A DNA stretch of 64,000 nt from Micromonospora chalcea (GTDB taxonomy: Bacteria; Actinomycetota; Actinomycetes; Mycobacteriales; Micromonosporaceae). The notes beneath the pieces were generated by a model that saw only the letters and a list, made by a program, of their open reading frames with translations, was not told the origin of the DNA and made no database searches. Below, in pieces: positions 32,413 to 40,837 of the stretch. The stretch spans positions 1 to 64,000 of the forward strand of contig NZ_MAGP01000143.1 in the NCBI RefSeq assembly GCF_002926165.1, read 5' to 3'. How positions within the stretch are numbered: position 1 is the first letter of the stretch; each line of letters opens with the position of its first letter. A program made the translations under genes and the position numbers.

Positions 32413-33803
32413 GGTGCCTCCCAGGCCAATCCGGCGAGTTCCAGCAACAACGCCTTCACATCGGTCGCCTCCACCCGGGGCCGGATCGCGGCCGGGTCGG
32501 AGCAGAGCAGCACCGGGCCGTCCGCCGGATCGGCCGGCAGGCGCCCGTGCGAACCACGCACCGCCCGCGCCCCGGCGTCCAGCCCGACCACGTTCATCAG
32601 ATAGCGCAGGCCGAGCTTCTTGCGCGCCAGCGCCACCGCCGCACGACGTTTCGCCGCGCCCGGAGCGGCCGGATCGAAGAACAGCTCGGCCGGGTCGTAG
32701 CCCGGCTTACGGTGGATCTCCACCAGCCGCGCGAAGTCGGGTGCCCGCGCGTCGTCCAGCCAGTAGTAGTAGGTGAACCAGGAGTCCGGCTCGGCCACCA
32801 GCACCAACTCGCCCGAGCGGGGATGGTCCAGGCCGTACCCGGCCTGCCCGGCGGCGTCCAGCACCTCGGCCACGCCGGGCAGCGCCGCGCAGAGCTTCGC
32901 CACCGCCGGCACGTCCGCCGGATCCCGGACGTAGACGTGCGCCACCTGGTGGTCGGCCACCGCGAACGCCCGTGACGTCCACGGGTCGAGGTATTCCATC
33001 CCGGCCTGGGTGTAGACCCGCAGCAATCCTTCGGCGCGCAGCAACCGGTTCACGTCCACCGGGCGGGACACGTCGGTGATGGCGTACTCGGACAACGCCA
33101 CCACAGTAGCGTCCCGATCACGGGCCGCGTCCAGCAGCGGGCCGAGCACGGTGTCCAGCTCCGCCGCCGCGGCGGCGGCCTCCGGCCCGGACGGACCGAA
33201 CCGTTGCAGGTCGTAGTCGAGATGCGGCAGGTAGACAAGGGTCAGGTCGGGTGCGTGGTCGGCGAGGATGCGCTGCGCCGCCCGGCTGATCCACGCCGAG
33301 GACGGCAGCCCCGCGCCCGGCCCCCAGTAGCTGAACAGCGGGAACGTGCCGAGCGCGTCGGTGAGCGTGTCCCGCAGCCGCGGCGGGTCGGTCCAGCAGT
33401 CCGGCTCCTTGCGCCCGTCGGCGTGGTAGACCGGGCGCGGCGTGACCGTCCAGTCCACGTCCGCGCCCATCGCGTACCACCAGCAGACGTTCGCGACCCG
33501 GTAGCCCGGCTCGACGCGCCGGGCCGCCTGCCACACCTTCTCGCCGCCGACCAGCGCGTTGTGCTGCCGCCAGAGCAGCACCTCGCCCAGGTCGCGGAAG
33601 TACCAGCCGTTGCCCACCACGCCGTGCCCGGCGGGCAGCTCGCCGGTGAGGAACGTGGACTGCGCCGAGCAGGTCACCGCCGGCAGCACGGTGCCCAGCT
33701 CGGCGGCGAACCCGGCGTCGGCCACCGCGCGCAGCCGGGGCATGTGCGCCAGCAGCCGCGGGGTCAGCCCGACCACGTCGAGCACCACCAGCCGCCGGCT
33801 CAC
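32409..33803 (-). CDS. eboF: Alkaline phosphatase / nucleotide pyrophosphatase family protein (EboF-like)
   Basis: A 464-residue protein from a GTG at 33803 that overlaps the stop of the preceding gene (GTGA). Alkaline-phosphatase-superfamily marks are VVLDVVGLTPRLL with the first metal Asp, PAVTCSAQSTFLTGELPAGH with the catalytic Thr, YLPHLDYDLQRFG with metal-binding Asp/His, and ADHQVAHVYV. No signal peptide is seen, so it is probably cytosolic. In ebo clusters this position is the predicted phosphodiesterase/pyrophosphatase EboF. The exact substrate is unknown in any organism I can name. Confidence 0.85.
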   Translation of the reverse strand: MSRRLVVLDVVGLTPRLLAHMPRLRAVADAGFAAELGTVLPAVTCSAQSTFLTGELPAGHGVVGNGWYFRDLGEVLLWRQHNALVGGEKVWQAARRVEPGYRVANVCWWYAMGADVDWTVTPRPVYHADGRKEPDCWTDPPRLRDTLTDALGTFPLFSYWGPGAGLPSSAWISRAAQRILADHAPDLTLVYLPHLDYDLQRFGPSGPEAAAAAAELDTVLGPLLDAARDRDATVVALSEYAITDVSRPVDVNRLLRAEGLLRVYTQAGMEYLDPWTSRAFAVADHQVAHVYVRDPADVPAVAKLCAALPGVAEVLDAAGQAGYGLDHPRSGELVLVAEPDSWFTYYYWLDDARAPDFARLVEIHRKPGYDPAELFFDPAAPGAAKRRAAVALARKKLGLRYLMNVVGLDAGARAVRGSHGRLPADPADGPVLLCSDPAAIRPRVEATDVKALLLELAGLAWEAP

Positions 33804-34990
33804 GAGGACATCACCGCCGTCGGCGCCAGCCCGAGCGCGGTCAGCTCGTCGCGGGCGAAGGCCAGCTCGGCGGCGATGCCGGCGGCCAGCTCCGCGTCGC
33901 CGCGCGGCCGCCGCGCCTCCGGCAGCACCCCCCAGGTGTACGTCTCGACGTCGAGGTGGTCGCAGCCGGCGGCCGGACCGGCGAACAGCGCGGCGAGCGC
34001 CTCCCGCAGCACCGGCACCGTGGAGCGCAGCGGCGGCTCGGGCGGGGCGTGCAGCGGCACGTGGTAGTGCACCCGCCAGGCACCGGGCAGCCCCGCGTCG
34101 AGCGCGGCGTCGAGGTCGTCGGCCGCGTACGCCGGATCGGCCGGATCGGTGGCGCCGGCGCAACCGGCCGCGCGGGTCTGGTGCAGGAACCTCGGCTCGA
34201 CGAAGCGGCGCAACGCCGCGCCCGCCCCGACCGGATCGGGCGCCTCGACGGCGGCGGACACCTGGACCTTCACCACGGGGAGACCGGCGGCACGCAGCCC
34301 GGCCAGGGCATCCGCCGGCTGCTCCCAGGCGCACGCCAGGTGTGCGAGGTCCAGGCAGATCCCGAGCCGGTCGGTATCCATGGCTGAGAATACCTCGCGT
34401 GCTTGTCCCGTCGACTCCACCAGGCAGCCGGGTTCCGGCTCGAAGCCGACCCGGATCACCCGGCCGGTCTCCCGCTGCACCGCGGCCAGCCCGTCGGCCA
34501 GCGCGTCGAGCCGGCGCCGGGCAGTCGCGGCGCGCGCGGTGTCCCACGGTGTACGCCAGGCCAGCGGCAGCGTCGAGACCGACCCGTGGACCGCGTCGTC
34601 TGGCAGCAGGTCGGCCAGCACCCGGGCCAGGTCCAGCGTGTACGCCGAGCGCTGCGGCGTGGTCCAGTCCGGGTGGTACACCGCGCCCTTGACCACCGGA
34701 GCCTGGAACGCGGCGTACGGGAAGCCGTTGAGCGTGACCACCTCCAGGCCCCGTACCGTCAGCTCGTGACGCAGCCGGCGGCGGGCCGCCGGGTCGGCGG
34801 CGAGCGCGGCGGCCACCGGCGCGGCCAGCCAGAGCCCGAGCCCGAGCAGGTCGGCGTCGAGCGCCCGGCGCACCGCTACCGCGTACGTGTCGAGCTGGGC
34901 GACGATGCCGGGCAGGTCCTCGGCCGGGTGGACGTTCGTGCAGTAGCCGAGATGGACGGTCGTGCCGTCGGCGTGGCGCAGCCGCATCAT
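33800..34990 (-). CDS. eboE: Metabolite traffic protein EboE (TIM-barrel isomerase-like)
   Basis: A 396-residue xylose-isomerase-like barrel. It starts MMRLRHADGTTVHLGYCTNVHPAEDL, the characteristic EboE opening; LGYCTNVH is especially typical. Other marks are LNGFPYAAFQAPVVKGAVYHPDW, GFEPEPGCLVES and CLDLAHLACAWEQP with metal ligands, and a C-terminal HLDVETYTWGVLP. The start overlaps the stop of the TatD gene. EboE is required for moving a precursor to the periplasm in cyanobacterial scytonemin synthesis; in actinomycetes the cargo is unknown. Confidence 0.85.
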   Translation of the reverse strand: MMRLRHADGTTVHLGYCTNVHPAEDLPGIVAQLDTYAVAVRRALDADLLGLGLWLAAPVAAALAADPAARRRLRHELTVRGLEVVTLNGFPYAAFQAPVVKGAVYHPDWTTPQRSAYTLDLARVLADLLPDDAVHGSVSTLPLAWRTPWDTARAATARRRLDALADGLAAVQRETGRVIRVGFEPEPGCLVESTGQAREVFSAMDTDRLGICLDLAHLACAWEQPADALAGLRAAGLPVVKVQVSAAVEAPDPVGAGAALRRFVEPRFLHQTRAAGCAGATDPADPAYAADDLDAALDAGLPGAWRVHYHVPLHAPPEPPLRSTVPVLREALAALFAGPAAGCDHLDVETYTWGVLPEARRPRGDAELAAGIAAELAFARDELTALGLAPTAVMSS

Positions 34991-35838
34991 TCGCCTCCGC
35001 GCAGTATCGAGTTGCCGGCGAAGGTGGGGTCGCTCGCCTCCAGGGCGGTCAGGTCGAGCCGGCCGGACTGGCCGTAGAACTCGACCGGGTTGCGCCACAG
35101 CACCCGGTCCACGTCGTCGGCGCTGAACCCGGCCAGCTGCATCGCCTCCCCGGTGGCCCGGGTCAGCAGCGGGTCCGACCGCCCCCAGTCGGCGGCCGAG
35201 TTGACCAGCATCCGCTCGGTCCCGTACCGCTTCAGCAGCTCGACCATGCGCGGCGGCGACATCTTCGTCTCCGGGTAGATGGAGAAGCCCAGCCAGCAGC
35301 CGGTGTCCCGGACCAGCCCCACAGTCACCTCGTTGAGGTGGTCGACGAGCACCCGTTCCGGCGCGATGTCCGACTCGGCGACCACGTCGAGCGTGCGCCG
35401 TACGCCGCGTGCCTTGTCCCGGTGCGGCGTGTGCACCAGCGCGGGCAGGTCGTACGCGACGGCCAGGGCGAGCTGCCCGGCCAGCGCGGCGTCCTCGGCC
35501 GGCGTCATCGCGTCGTAGCCGATCTCGCCGACGGCCACCACGCCGTCCTTGTCCAGGTAGCGGGGCAGCAGGTCGAGCACCGGGCGGCAGCGCGGGTCGT
35601 TCGCCTCCTTCGGGTTGAGCGCCACTGTGGCGTGGTGCCGGATGCCGAACTGCCCGGCCCGGAACGGCTCCCAGCCGATCAGCGAGTCGAAGTAGTCCAC
35701 GAAGCTGTCCACGCTGGTGCGCGGCTGGCCCAGCCAGAACGCCGGCTCGACCAGCGCGCGGACCCCGGCGGCGGCCATCCGCTCGTAGTCGTCGGTGGTG
35801 CGGGACGTCATGTGGATGTGCGGGTCGAAGATGCGCAT
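34987..35838 (-). CDS. eboB: TatD-family metal-dependent hydrolase (EboB-like)
   Basis: A 283-residue amidohydrolase-fold protein. The metal-binding HxH is at residues 7-9 (FDPHIHMTSR); VVAVGEIGYDAMTPAEDAAL carries the conserved Glu; PALVHTPHRDKARG and VLVDHLNEVTVGLV supply His ligands; and VNSAADWGRSDPLL has the final Asp. It is in the middle of the ebo-type operon, 2 bp after eboA. Classical TatD proteins are nucleases, but the ebo version is assumed to act on the pathway metabolite. Confidence 0.87.
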   Translation of the reverse strand: MRIFDPHIHMTSRTTDDYERMAAAGVRALVEPAFWLGQPRTSVDSFVDYFDSLIGWEPFRAGQFGIRHHATVALNPKEANDPRCRPVLDLLPRYLDKDGVVAVGEIGYDAMTPAEDAALAGQLALAVAYDLPALVHTPHRDKARGVRRTLDVVAESDIAPERVLVDHLNEVTVGLVRDTGCWLGFSIYPETKMSPPRMVELLKRYGTERMLVNSAADWGRSDPLLTRATGEAMQLAGFSADDVDRVLWRNPVEFYGQSGRLDLTALEASDPTFAGNSILRGGE

Positions 35839-35839
35839 G

Positions 35840-36445
35840 TCACGCCTCCGGGGTGGGGATGGTCAGCCGGCGCAGCAGGTCGGCCGCGTCGTCGGGCATG
35901 GTCCGGCCGGCGGCGTGCCGCTCGGCGGCGTACGCGGCGAGCATCCGGGCCAGCTCGCCGTCGGCCCGCTCCGGCAGGTCGTCGACGACCGCCAGGGGCA
36001 CGCCGGTGAACACGCACTTGAGCACCGCCTGCCGCCAGGCCGGCTGCTCCAGGTGCCGGGCGTACGGGCCGAGCGCGGCGGCGACCAGCCGGGTGTCGTT
36101 TGTGCGGATCGCGTCGTGCAGCAGCGGCACGCACTCCGCGCCGATGGGCAGCAGCGGCAGCGCGCGCAGCACGGCGCGTTTCTCGGCGGCGTCGCCCTGC
36201 CGGTAGAGCGTCTCGGCCGCGGCGGCGTGGCCGTTCGGCAGCGTGGCCAGCAGCAGCGCGCGGGCCGCCTCGTCGGCCGTCCAGCCGGGCGGGTCGGGCA
36301 GCGGCCCGCGACCGCACCGCCGGGCGGCGGTGACGAAGAACCGTTCGATCGCCGTGGGTTCGGTCGCGACGCGGCGCAGCGCCGCGTCCAGCCACTGCGG
36401 ATCGGGTACGCCCCGAAGCGCGGCGCGCAGTCGGTCGGGTGTCAT
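35840..36445 (-). CDS. eboA: EboA domain protein
   Basis: A 201-residue all-helical protein from the ATG at 36445. It matches the EboA plan: a first segment WLDAALRRVATEPTAIERFFVTAARRCGRG, then LPNGHAAAAETLYRQGDAAEKRAVLRALPLLP, and DAIRTNDTRLVAAALGPYARHLEQPAWRQAVLKCVFTGVPL, where the last stretch is the best-conserved part. No catalytic motif is known and the role is undefined. The gene is co-directional with its neighbours. Confidence 0.85.
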   Translation of the reverse strand: MTPDRLRAALRGVPDPQWLDAALRRVATEPTAIERFFVTAARRCGRGPLPDPPGWTADEAARALLLATLPNGHAAAAETLYRQGDAAEKRAVLRALPLLPIGAECVPLLHDAIRTNDTRLVAAALGPYARHLEQPAWRQAVLKCVFTGVPLAVVDDLPERADGELARMLAAYAAERHAAGRTMPDDAADLLRRLTIPTPEA

Positions 36446-36479
36446 GCCGTCTCCCCTCTGCCGGGTGGAAGGTGGTGGG

Positions 36480-37355
36480 TCACCGCCCCTCGCCGCGCGA
36501 GGCGGCGGCGCGCAGGAAGTCCAGTGAGCGGGCGGCGACGGCCGGTGCCGCGTGCGAGTGCCGGGGCAGCTCCACCGCCACCAGCCCGCGGTAGCCGGCG
36601 TCGGCCAGGGCACGCAGCACCGGCGGGAAGTCGATCTCGCCGGCGCCGAACTCCAGGTGCTCGTGCACGCCCCGGCGCATGTCGTCGATCTGCACGTTGA
36701 CCAGGTGCGCGGCGACCTCGGACACGCACCGCGGCACCGGCAGCGGCTCCAGGCACCGGCAGTGCCCGATGTCGAGCGTGATGCCGAAGCCGGGCGGCGC
36801 GCCGAGCGCCTCGCGCAGCCGCCGCCACCCGGCGATGTCCTCGACGAACATGCCCGGCTCCGGTTCGAAGCCCAGCGGCACGCCCGCCTCCGCCGCCTCG
36901 GCGCAGACCACCGCGCAGCCCGCTACGAGGCGGTCGGCGGCGACGTCGGGCGGTACGCCGGGCGGGCGTACGCCGGCCCAGAAGGAGACCGCCTCCGCGC
37001 CCAGCTCGGCACCGATCCGCACGGCCCGGCGCAGGAGCTCCACCCGCCGGGCCGGGTCGTCGTGCAGCAGCGTCGGCGCGTGCTTGTGCCAGGGGTCGAG
37101 CAGGTAGCGGGCGCCGGTCTCGACCACCACCGACAGCCCGAGCGCGTCCAGCCGGCGGCGCACGGCGGCCACCCGGCGGGCCAGGCCGGGGGCGAACGGG
37201 TCCAGATGGTCGTGGTCCAGGGTGAGCGCGACGCCCTGGTAGCCGAGGTCGGCGAGAACGGCGAGCGCGTCACCGAGGCGGTGGTTGGCGAAGCCGTTGG
37301 TGCCGTACCCGAAACGCAGCGCGCCCGGGCCGGGCAGCGGGTCGGCGGCGGTCAT
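36480..37355 (-). CDS. Sugar phosphate isomerase/epimerase (ebo cluster)
   Basis: A 291-residue xylose-isomerase-like barrel with FGYGTNGFANHRLGDALAVL at the start, ETGARYLLDPWHKHAPTLL, GFEPEPGMFVEDIAGW, TLDIGHCRCLEPLPVP and VNVQIDDMRRGVHEHLEFG, giving the usual Glu/Asp/His/Glu metal set. It is the second sugar-isomerase-type barrel in the cluster besides EboE. Its start overlaps the prenyltransferase end by 4 nt. Substrate unknown; an inositol or sugar derivative is suggested by the upstream inositol-phosphate synthase. Confidence 0.86.
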   Translation of the reverse strand: MTAADPLPGPGALRFGYGTNGFANHRLGDALAVLADLGYQGVALTLDHDHLDPFAPGLARRVAAVRRRLDALGLSVVVETGARYLLDPWHKHAPTLLHDDPARRVELLRRAVRIGAELGAEAVSFWAGVRPPGVPPDVAADRLVAGCAVVCAEAAEAGVPLGFEPEPGMFVEDIAGWRRLREALGAPPGFGITLDIGHCRCLEPLPVPRCVSEVAAHLVNVQIDDMRRGVHEHLEFGAGEIDFPPVLRALADAGYRGLVAVELPRHSHAAPAVAARSLDFLRAAASRGEGR

Positions 37356-38260
37356 GTCGGGGAGATCAGTCGGGCCAGGCGGCGGCCGAGCGGGGCGGCG
37401 CCGGCCACGGCGAGGCCGAGCAACCGCGCCCCGGCGCGGGCGGTGAGCGAACCCTGCAAGGCGGGCAGCCCGGTGATCCCGGCCCCGACGGCGGCCCGCA
37501 CCCGGGCCGGTGACGGATCGGCGAGCACCCGGGCCTGCGCCCGGCCGTACCGGGCGGCGTACCCGGCCGCGAGCACCTCGGGCACCAGCTCCCCGAGCCG
37601 AAGGAAGGGCCCCCTCTTAACGCATCCGGTAGAGGAGGGGGCCCCGCTTAACACGGTGGGCCGGGCCGGGGTGGTGAACGCGATCAGCGCGGTGCCGGCC
37701 AGCGTGAGGCCCGGCAGACGCCGGTCCGCGCCGGTCACCTCGCGGCGGGACAGCGCGGTCACCGTCCAGGTGTGCGCGGCGATGGTGAGCGCTGCGGGCA
37801 GCGCCCGGACCACCCGGCCGCCGGACGCGCCGAGCAGCACGTCCAGCCCTCGGCAGGCGGCCATCACCGCCGGGCCGGCGGCGGTGTTCTTGGCGCGCAG
37901 GTCGTACCCCCAGATCGTGGCGGCGAGCGGGAGCGCGACCGCCGCCGCCCGGCGGCCCCCGGCGGCGGTGGCTACCGCGAGCCCGGCGGCGGTCAGGCCG
38001 GACGCGACGCCGAGTGCCACCGACGGGCGCACCCGGCCGGACGGGATCGGCCGCTCCGGCCGTTCGACAGCGTCCAGCCGCCGGTCCGCCCAGTCGTTGG
38101 CGGCCATCCCGGCCCAGTAGAGCAGCACCGACGCGCCGGCCAGGGCGGGCGTCCGGCGGTCCAGCGCCCCGGCCGCGGCGGCGCCGGACAGCACGTCCCC
38201 GGGTACGGAGAGCGCGGCCGGCGCCCGGACCAGTTCGGCCAGGTCGGCCAGGCGGGTCAC
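37352..38260 (-). CDS. UbiA-type prenyltransferase (SCO3242 family, EboC-like) carrying an embedded repeat
   Basis: A 302-residue membrane enzyme from a GTG at 38260. The first Asp-rich motif is AGMAANDWADRRLDAVERP, followed by RPIPSGRV, typical of UbiA enzymes; the second is LRAKNTAAGPAVMAACRGLD, in a weaker form. Eight or nine hydrophobic segments are present. It transfers a prenyl group from an allylic diphosphate to an acceptor at the membrane. Between about residues 203 and 222 the protein reads TVLSGAPSSTGCVKRGPF, which is encoded by a palindromic repeat (37601-37653) that keeps the frame open. It overlaps both neighbours by 4 nt. Confidence 0.86.
   Translation of the reverse strand: MTRLADLAELVRAPAALSVPGDVLSGAAAAGALDRRTPALAGASVLLYWAGMAANDWADRRLDAVERPERPIPSGRVRPSVALGVASGLTAAGLAVATAAGGRRAAAVALPLAATIWGYDLRAKNTAAGPAVMAACRGLDVLLGASGGRVVRALPAALTIAAHTWTVTALSRREVTGADRRLPGLTLAGTALIAFTTPARPTVLSGAPSSTGCVKRGPFLRLGELVPEVLAAGYAARYGRAQARVLADPSPARVRAAVGAGITGLPALQGSLTARAGARLLGLAVAGAAPLGRRLARLISPT
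37601..37653. repeat. Dispersed-type palindromic repeat inside the prenyltransferase gene
   Basis: A stem of 10 bp, GGGCCCCCTC (37607-37616) and GAGGGGGCCC (37635-37644), encloses 18 nt, and CTTAAC occurs after each arm (near 37616 and 37647). The sequence style (AAGGAAGGGCCCC, CTTAACGC, CCGGTAGAGGA) is what I recall from abundant Micromonospora intergenic repeats. Here it lies in a coding region without breaking it. Confidence 0.6.
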
Positions 38261-39405
38261 GACGTCGCCCGGGCGTGCAGGTCGGCGGCGAAGTCCCGCA
38301 GCACCGTCCACTGCTCGCCGAGCGCGTGGCCGGTCGCGCCGAGCGGGTCCTTGAAGAAGAACGCCAGTTCGGTCAGCGGGCCGTGGCGGCCGGCGGCGTG
38401 CGCGGCGGCGGTGAGCCGGGCCAGGTCCAGCACGAGCGGCGCGGCGAGCGCCGAGTCGCAGCCGTGCCAGGTGAACTCCATCCGCATGCCGGTGCCGAGG
38501 AAACCGGCGAACGTGATCAGGTCCCAGGCGGTCTTGAAGTCGCCCAGTTCCTCGACGTACTCGATCCGGGTGCCGCCCTGGGGCAGGTAGCCGAGCGTCT
38601 CGGCGAGCACCCGCTGCTTGCTGCCGACCTTGGCGGCGTTGGCGGCCGGGTCGGCGAGCGTGGCGCCGTCGCCGCCGCCGAGCAGGTTCGTGCCGGACCA
38701 GGAGCGCACGGCGAGGTGCCGCATCGCGAACATCGGCGCGAGCACCGACTTGAGCAGCGTCTCGCCGGTCTTGCCGTCGTGCCCGGCGTACGGCAGCCCG
38801 CGTTCGGCGGCGAGCGCGGCCAGGGCCGGCAGGCGGGCGCCGGTGGACGGGGTGAAGTCCACGTACGGGCAGCCGGCGGTGAACGCCGCGTACGCGTAGG
38901 CGGAGCTGGGCGGCAGCACGCCGGCCGGGCCGGTCAGCGCGTCGCGCAGCGTGGCCAGGTCGTGGTGGGCCGGGTGCGGTGCGGGCGCCGGCTCGGTGGC
39001 GGCGACGTTCACCACGACTACCCGGTCCAGCCCGTGCCGGGTGCGGAACCCGGTCAGGTCGCGCACCACCGCGGCGATCCGGTTGCCCTGGTCGCCCTCG
39101 ACCGGCGCGGGTCGCAGCGCCGCCTCGACGGCGGCCAGGTCGGGCGCGACGGCATCGGCCAGCCGGGCGGGCAGCACGCCGGCGGCGGCGAGCGCCTCGG
39201 CGCGTTTGGTGAGCGGGGTCGCGACCACGTCGTGGCCGCCGAAGACGAGATCGGCGAAGCCCGGCAGGGCGGGCCCGCGCAGGTCGGGCAGCTCGGTCAC
39301 GCATCCGGTCGGCGCGGTGAGCCCGGCCCGCAGGGCCAGCCCGCCGACCACGGCGGTGGTCGGTGTCGAGCCGCGCGCACCCACCAGCCACACACCCGTA
39401 CGCAT
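38257..39405 (-). CDS. Inositol-3-phosphate synthase-like enzyme (ebo cluster)
   Basis: A 382-residue protein from the ATG at 39405, with GGGGAGGTAG 8-10 nt upstream. The NAD fold is at the start (GVWLVGARGSTPTTAVVGGL), and synthase motifs include VVVNVAATEPAP, AGCPYVDFTPS, YAGHDGKTGETLLKSVLAPMF, WSGTNLLGGGDG and FTWHGCDSALAAPLVLDLARL. The enzyme converts glucose 6-phosphate to myo-inositol 3-phosphate in the classical family. In ebo clusters of cyanobacteria a dehydroquinate-synthase-like EboD is present, and this gene seems to hold that place here. It is first in the operon. Confidence 0.85.
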   Translation of the reverse strand: MRTGVWLVGARGSTPTTAVVGGLALRAGLTAPTGCVTELPDLRGPALPGFADLVFGGHDVVATPLTKRAEALAAAGVLPARLADAVAPDLAAVEAALRPAPVEGDQGNRIAAVVRDLTGFRTRHGLDRVVVVNVAATEPAPAPHPAHHDLATLRDALTGPAGVLPPSSAYAYAAFTAGCPYVDFTPSTGARLPALAALAAERGLPYAGHDGKTGETLLKSVLAPMFAMRHLAVRSWSGTNLLGGGDGATLADPAANAAKVGSKQRVLAETLGYLPQGGTRIEYVEELGDFKTAWDLITFAGFLGTGMRMEFTWHGCDSALAAPLVLDLARLTAAAHAAGRHGPLTELAFFFKDPLGATGHALGEQWTVLRDFAADLHARATS

Positions 39406-39436
39406 TCGCGCTACCTCCCCAGGTAAGGCCGGTCCG

Positions 39437-39473
39437 CCGGTGCGGCCGGGGAATCCCGGTCCGGCCGCACCGG
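39437..39473 (-). terminator. Hairpin between dehydrogenase and ebo operon
   Basis: A 13-bp perfect stem (CCGGTGCGGCCGG at 39437-39449 and complement at 39461-39473) with an 11-nt loop. It lies downstream of the Gfo/Idh/MocA gene and upstream of the inositol-phosphate synthase, so it separates the sugar-import operon from the ebo operon. A second, shorter stem (39590-39606) lies just after the dehydrogenase stop. Confidence 0.55.
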
Positions 39474-39611
39474 AGGGCCGTGCTGGTCGTGCCGGCGGAC
39501 ACCGGCGGCACGCTCCCCGGAGCCGGCCTCGTCCCCGCCGCGGGGCGCAACCGCGGCGGGCCCTCGCCGGCCGGCGCCGGTGAGTGTCGGGCGGGCCTGG
39601 CCCGCCTCGGA

Positions 39612-40817
39612 TCAGGCGGAAGCTTCGGCCAGCGCTGGCTCCACCTCCGTCCAGGCGGCCCGCTCGGCCGAGCGGGTCACCGCGTCGAGCACGAGCTGGA
39701 CCTGCAGCGCGTCGGCGAACGACGGGGCCGGGTCGGCGCCGGTGGCGACCGCCTCGACGAAGTCGCGCGCCTGGTGGGTGAAGGAGTGCTCGTAGCCGAT
39801 GATGTGGCCGGGCGGCCACCACGCGCCCAGGTACGGGTGGTCCGGCTCGGTCACCAGGATCCGGCTGAAGCCCTGTTCGGCGGCGGGCCGGGTGGCGTCC
39901 AGGAACTCCAGCTCGTTGAGGCGTTCCAGGTCGAACACGACGCTGCCGCGCGAGCCGTTGATCTCGACCCGCAGCGCGTTCTTGCGGCCGGTGGCGAACC
40001 GGGTCGCCTCGTACGTGGCCAGCGCTCCCCCGTCGAGCCGGGCCACGAACACCGCCGCGTCGTCCACCGTCACCTGCCCCATGGCGCTGCCGTTGCCGTC
40101 GGCCTGCGCGGCCAGGCCGCTCGACCCGGCGACCAGTGGCCGCTGGCGGACGAACGTCTCGGTCAGCGCGCTGACCCCGGTGACGAGCTGACCGGTGACG
40201 TACTGGGTCAGGTCGATGATGTGCGCGCCGATGTCGCCGAGCGCGCCGGAGCCCGCCCTGTCCTTCTGCAACCGCCACACCAGCGGGAACTGCGGATCGA
40301 CGATCCAGTCCTGGAGGTAGACCGCCCGGACGTGCCGGATCTCGCCGATCCGCCCGTCGGCCACCAGCTGCCGCATCAGGGCGACCGCCGGCACCCGCCG
40401 GTAGTTGAAGCCGCACATCGCGCGTACCCCGGACGCCCGGGCACGGGTCGCGGCCTCGGCCATCTCGCGGGCCTCGGCGACGCTGTTCGCCAGCGGCTTC
40501 TCGCACAGCACGTGCTTGCCCGCGGCGAGCGCGGCGAGCGCGATCTCGCGGTGACTGTCCCCCGGCGTGCAGATGTCGACCACGTCGATCTCGTCGGACT
40601 CGACGAGCCGCCGCCAGTCGGTGGTGTAGCCGTCCCAGCCGAGCCGGTCGGCGGCCTCGGCCACCTTCGGCTCGTCCCGGCCGCAGACGAGCGCCATCCG
40701 TACCCGGGACGGCAGGTCGAACACCCGGTTCACGGTGCGCCACGCCTGGGAGTGCGCGGCGCCCATGAACGCGTAGCCGACCATGCCGACCCGCAGGATG
40801 CTGTCGTGACTGGACAA
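39612..40817 (-). CDS. Gfo/Idh/MocA-family oxidoreductase
   Basis: A 401-residue NAD(P)-dependent dehydrogenase. The best start is a TTG at 40817, because GGGGGAGA lies 6 nt upstream and the protein then begins LSSHDSILRVGMVGYAFMG with the Rossmann motif. Family motifs are VDICTPGDSHREIALAALAAGKHVLCEKPLA (with catalytic Lys), NYRRVPAVALMRQLVADGRIGEI and GSGALGDIGAHIIDLTQYV. It oxidises a sugar or inositol imported by the adjacent ABC system, of which it is the last operon gene. Confidence 0.9.
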   Translation of the reverse strand: MSSHDSILRVGMVGYAFMGAAHSQAWRTVNRVFDLPSRVRMALVCGRDEPKVAEAADRLGWDGYTTDWRRLVESDEIDVVDICTPGDSHREIALAALAAGKHVLCEKPLANSVAEAREMAEAATRARASGVRAMCGFNYRRVPAVALMRQLVADGRIGEIRHVRAVYLQDWIVDPQFPLVWRLQKDRAGSGALGDIGAHIIDLTQYVTGQLVTGVSALTETFVRQRPLVAGSSGLAAQADGNGSAMGQVTVDDAAVFVARLDGGALATYEATRFATGRKNALRVEINGSRGSVVFDLERLNELEFLDATRPAAEQGFSRILVTEPDHPYLGAWWPPGHIIGYEHSFTHQARDFVEAVATGADPAPSFADALQVQLVLDAVTRSAERAAWTEVEPALAEASA

Positions 40818-40837
40818 GGTGGGTCTCCCCCCGTGTG

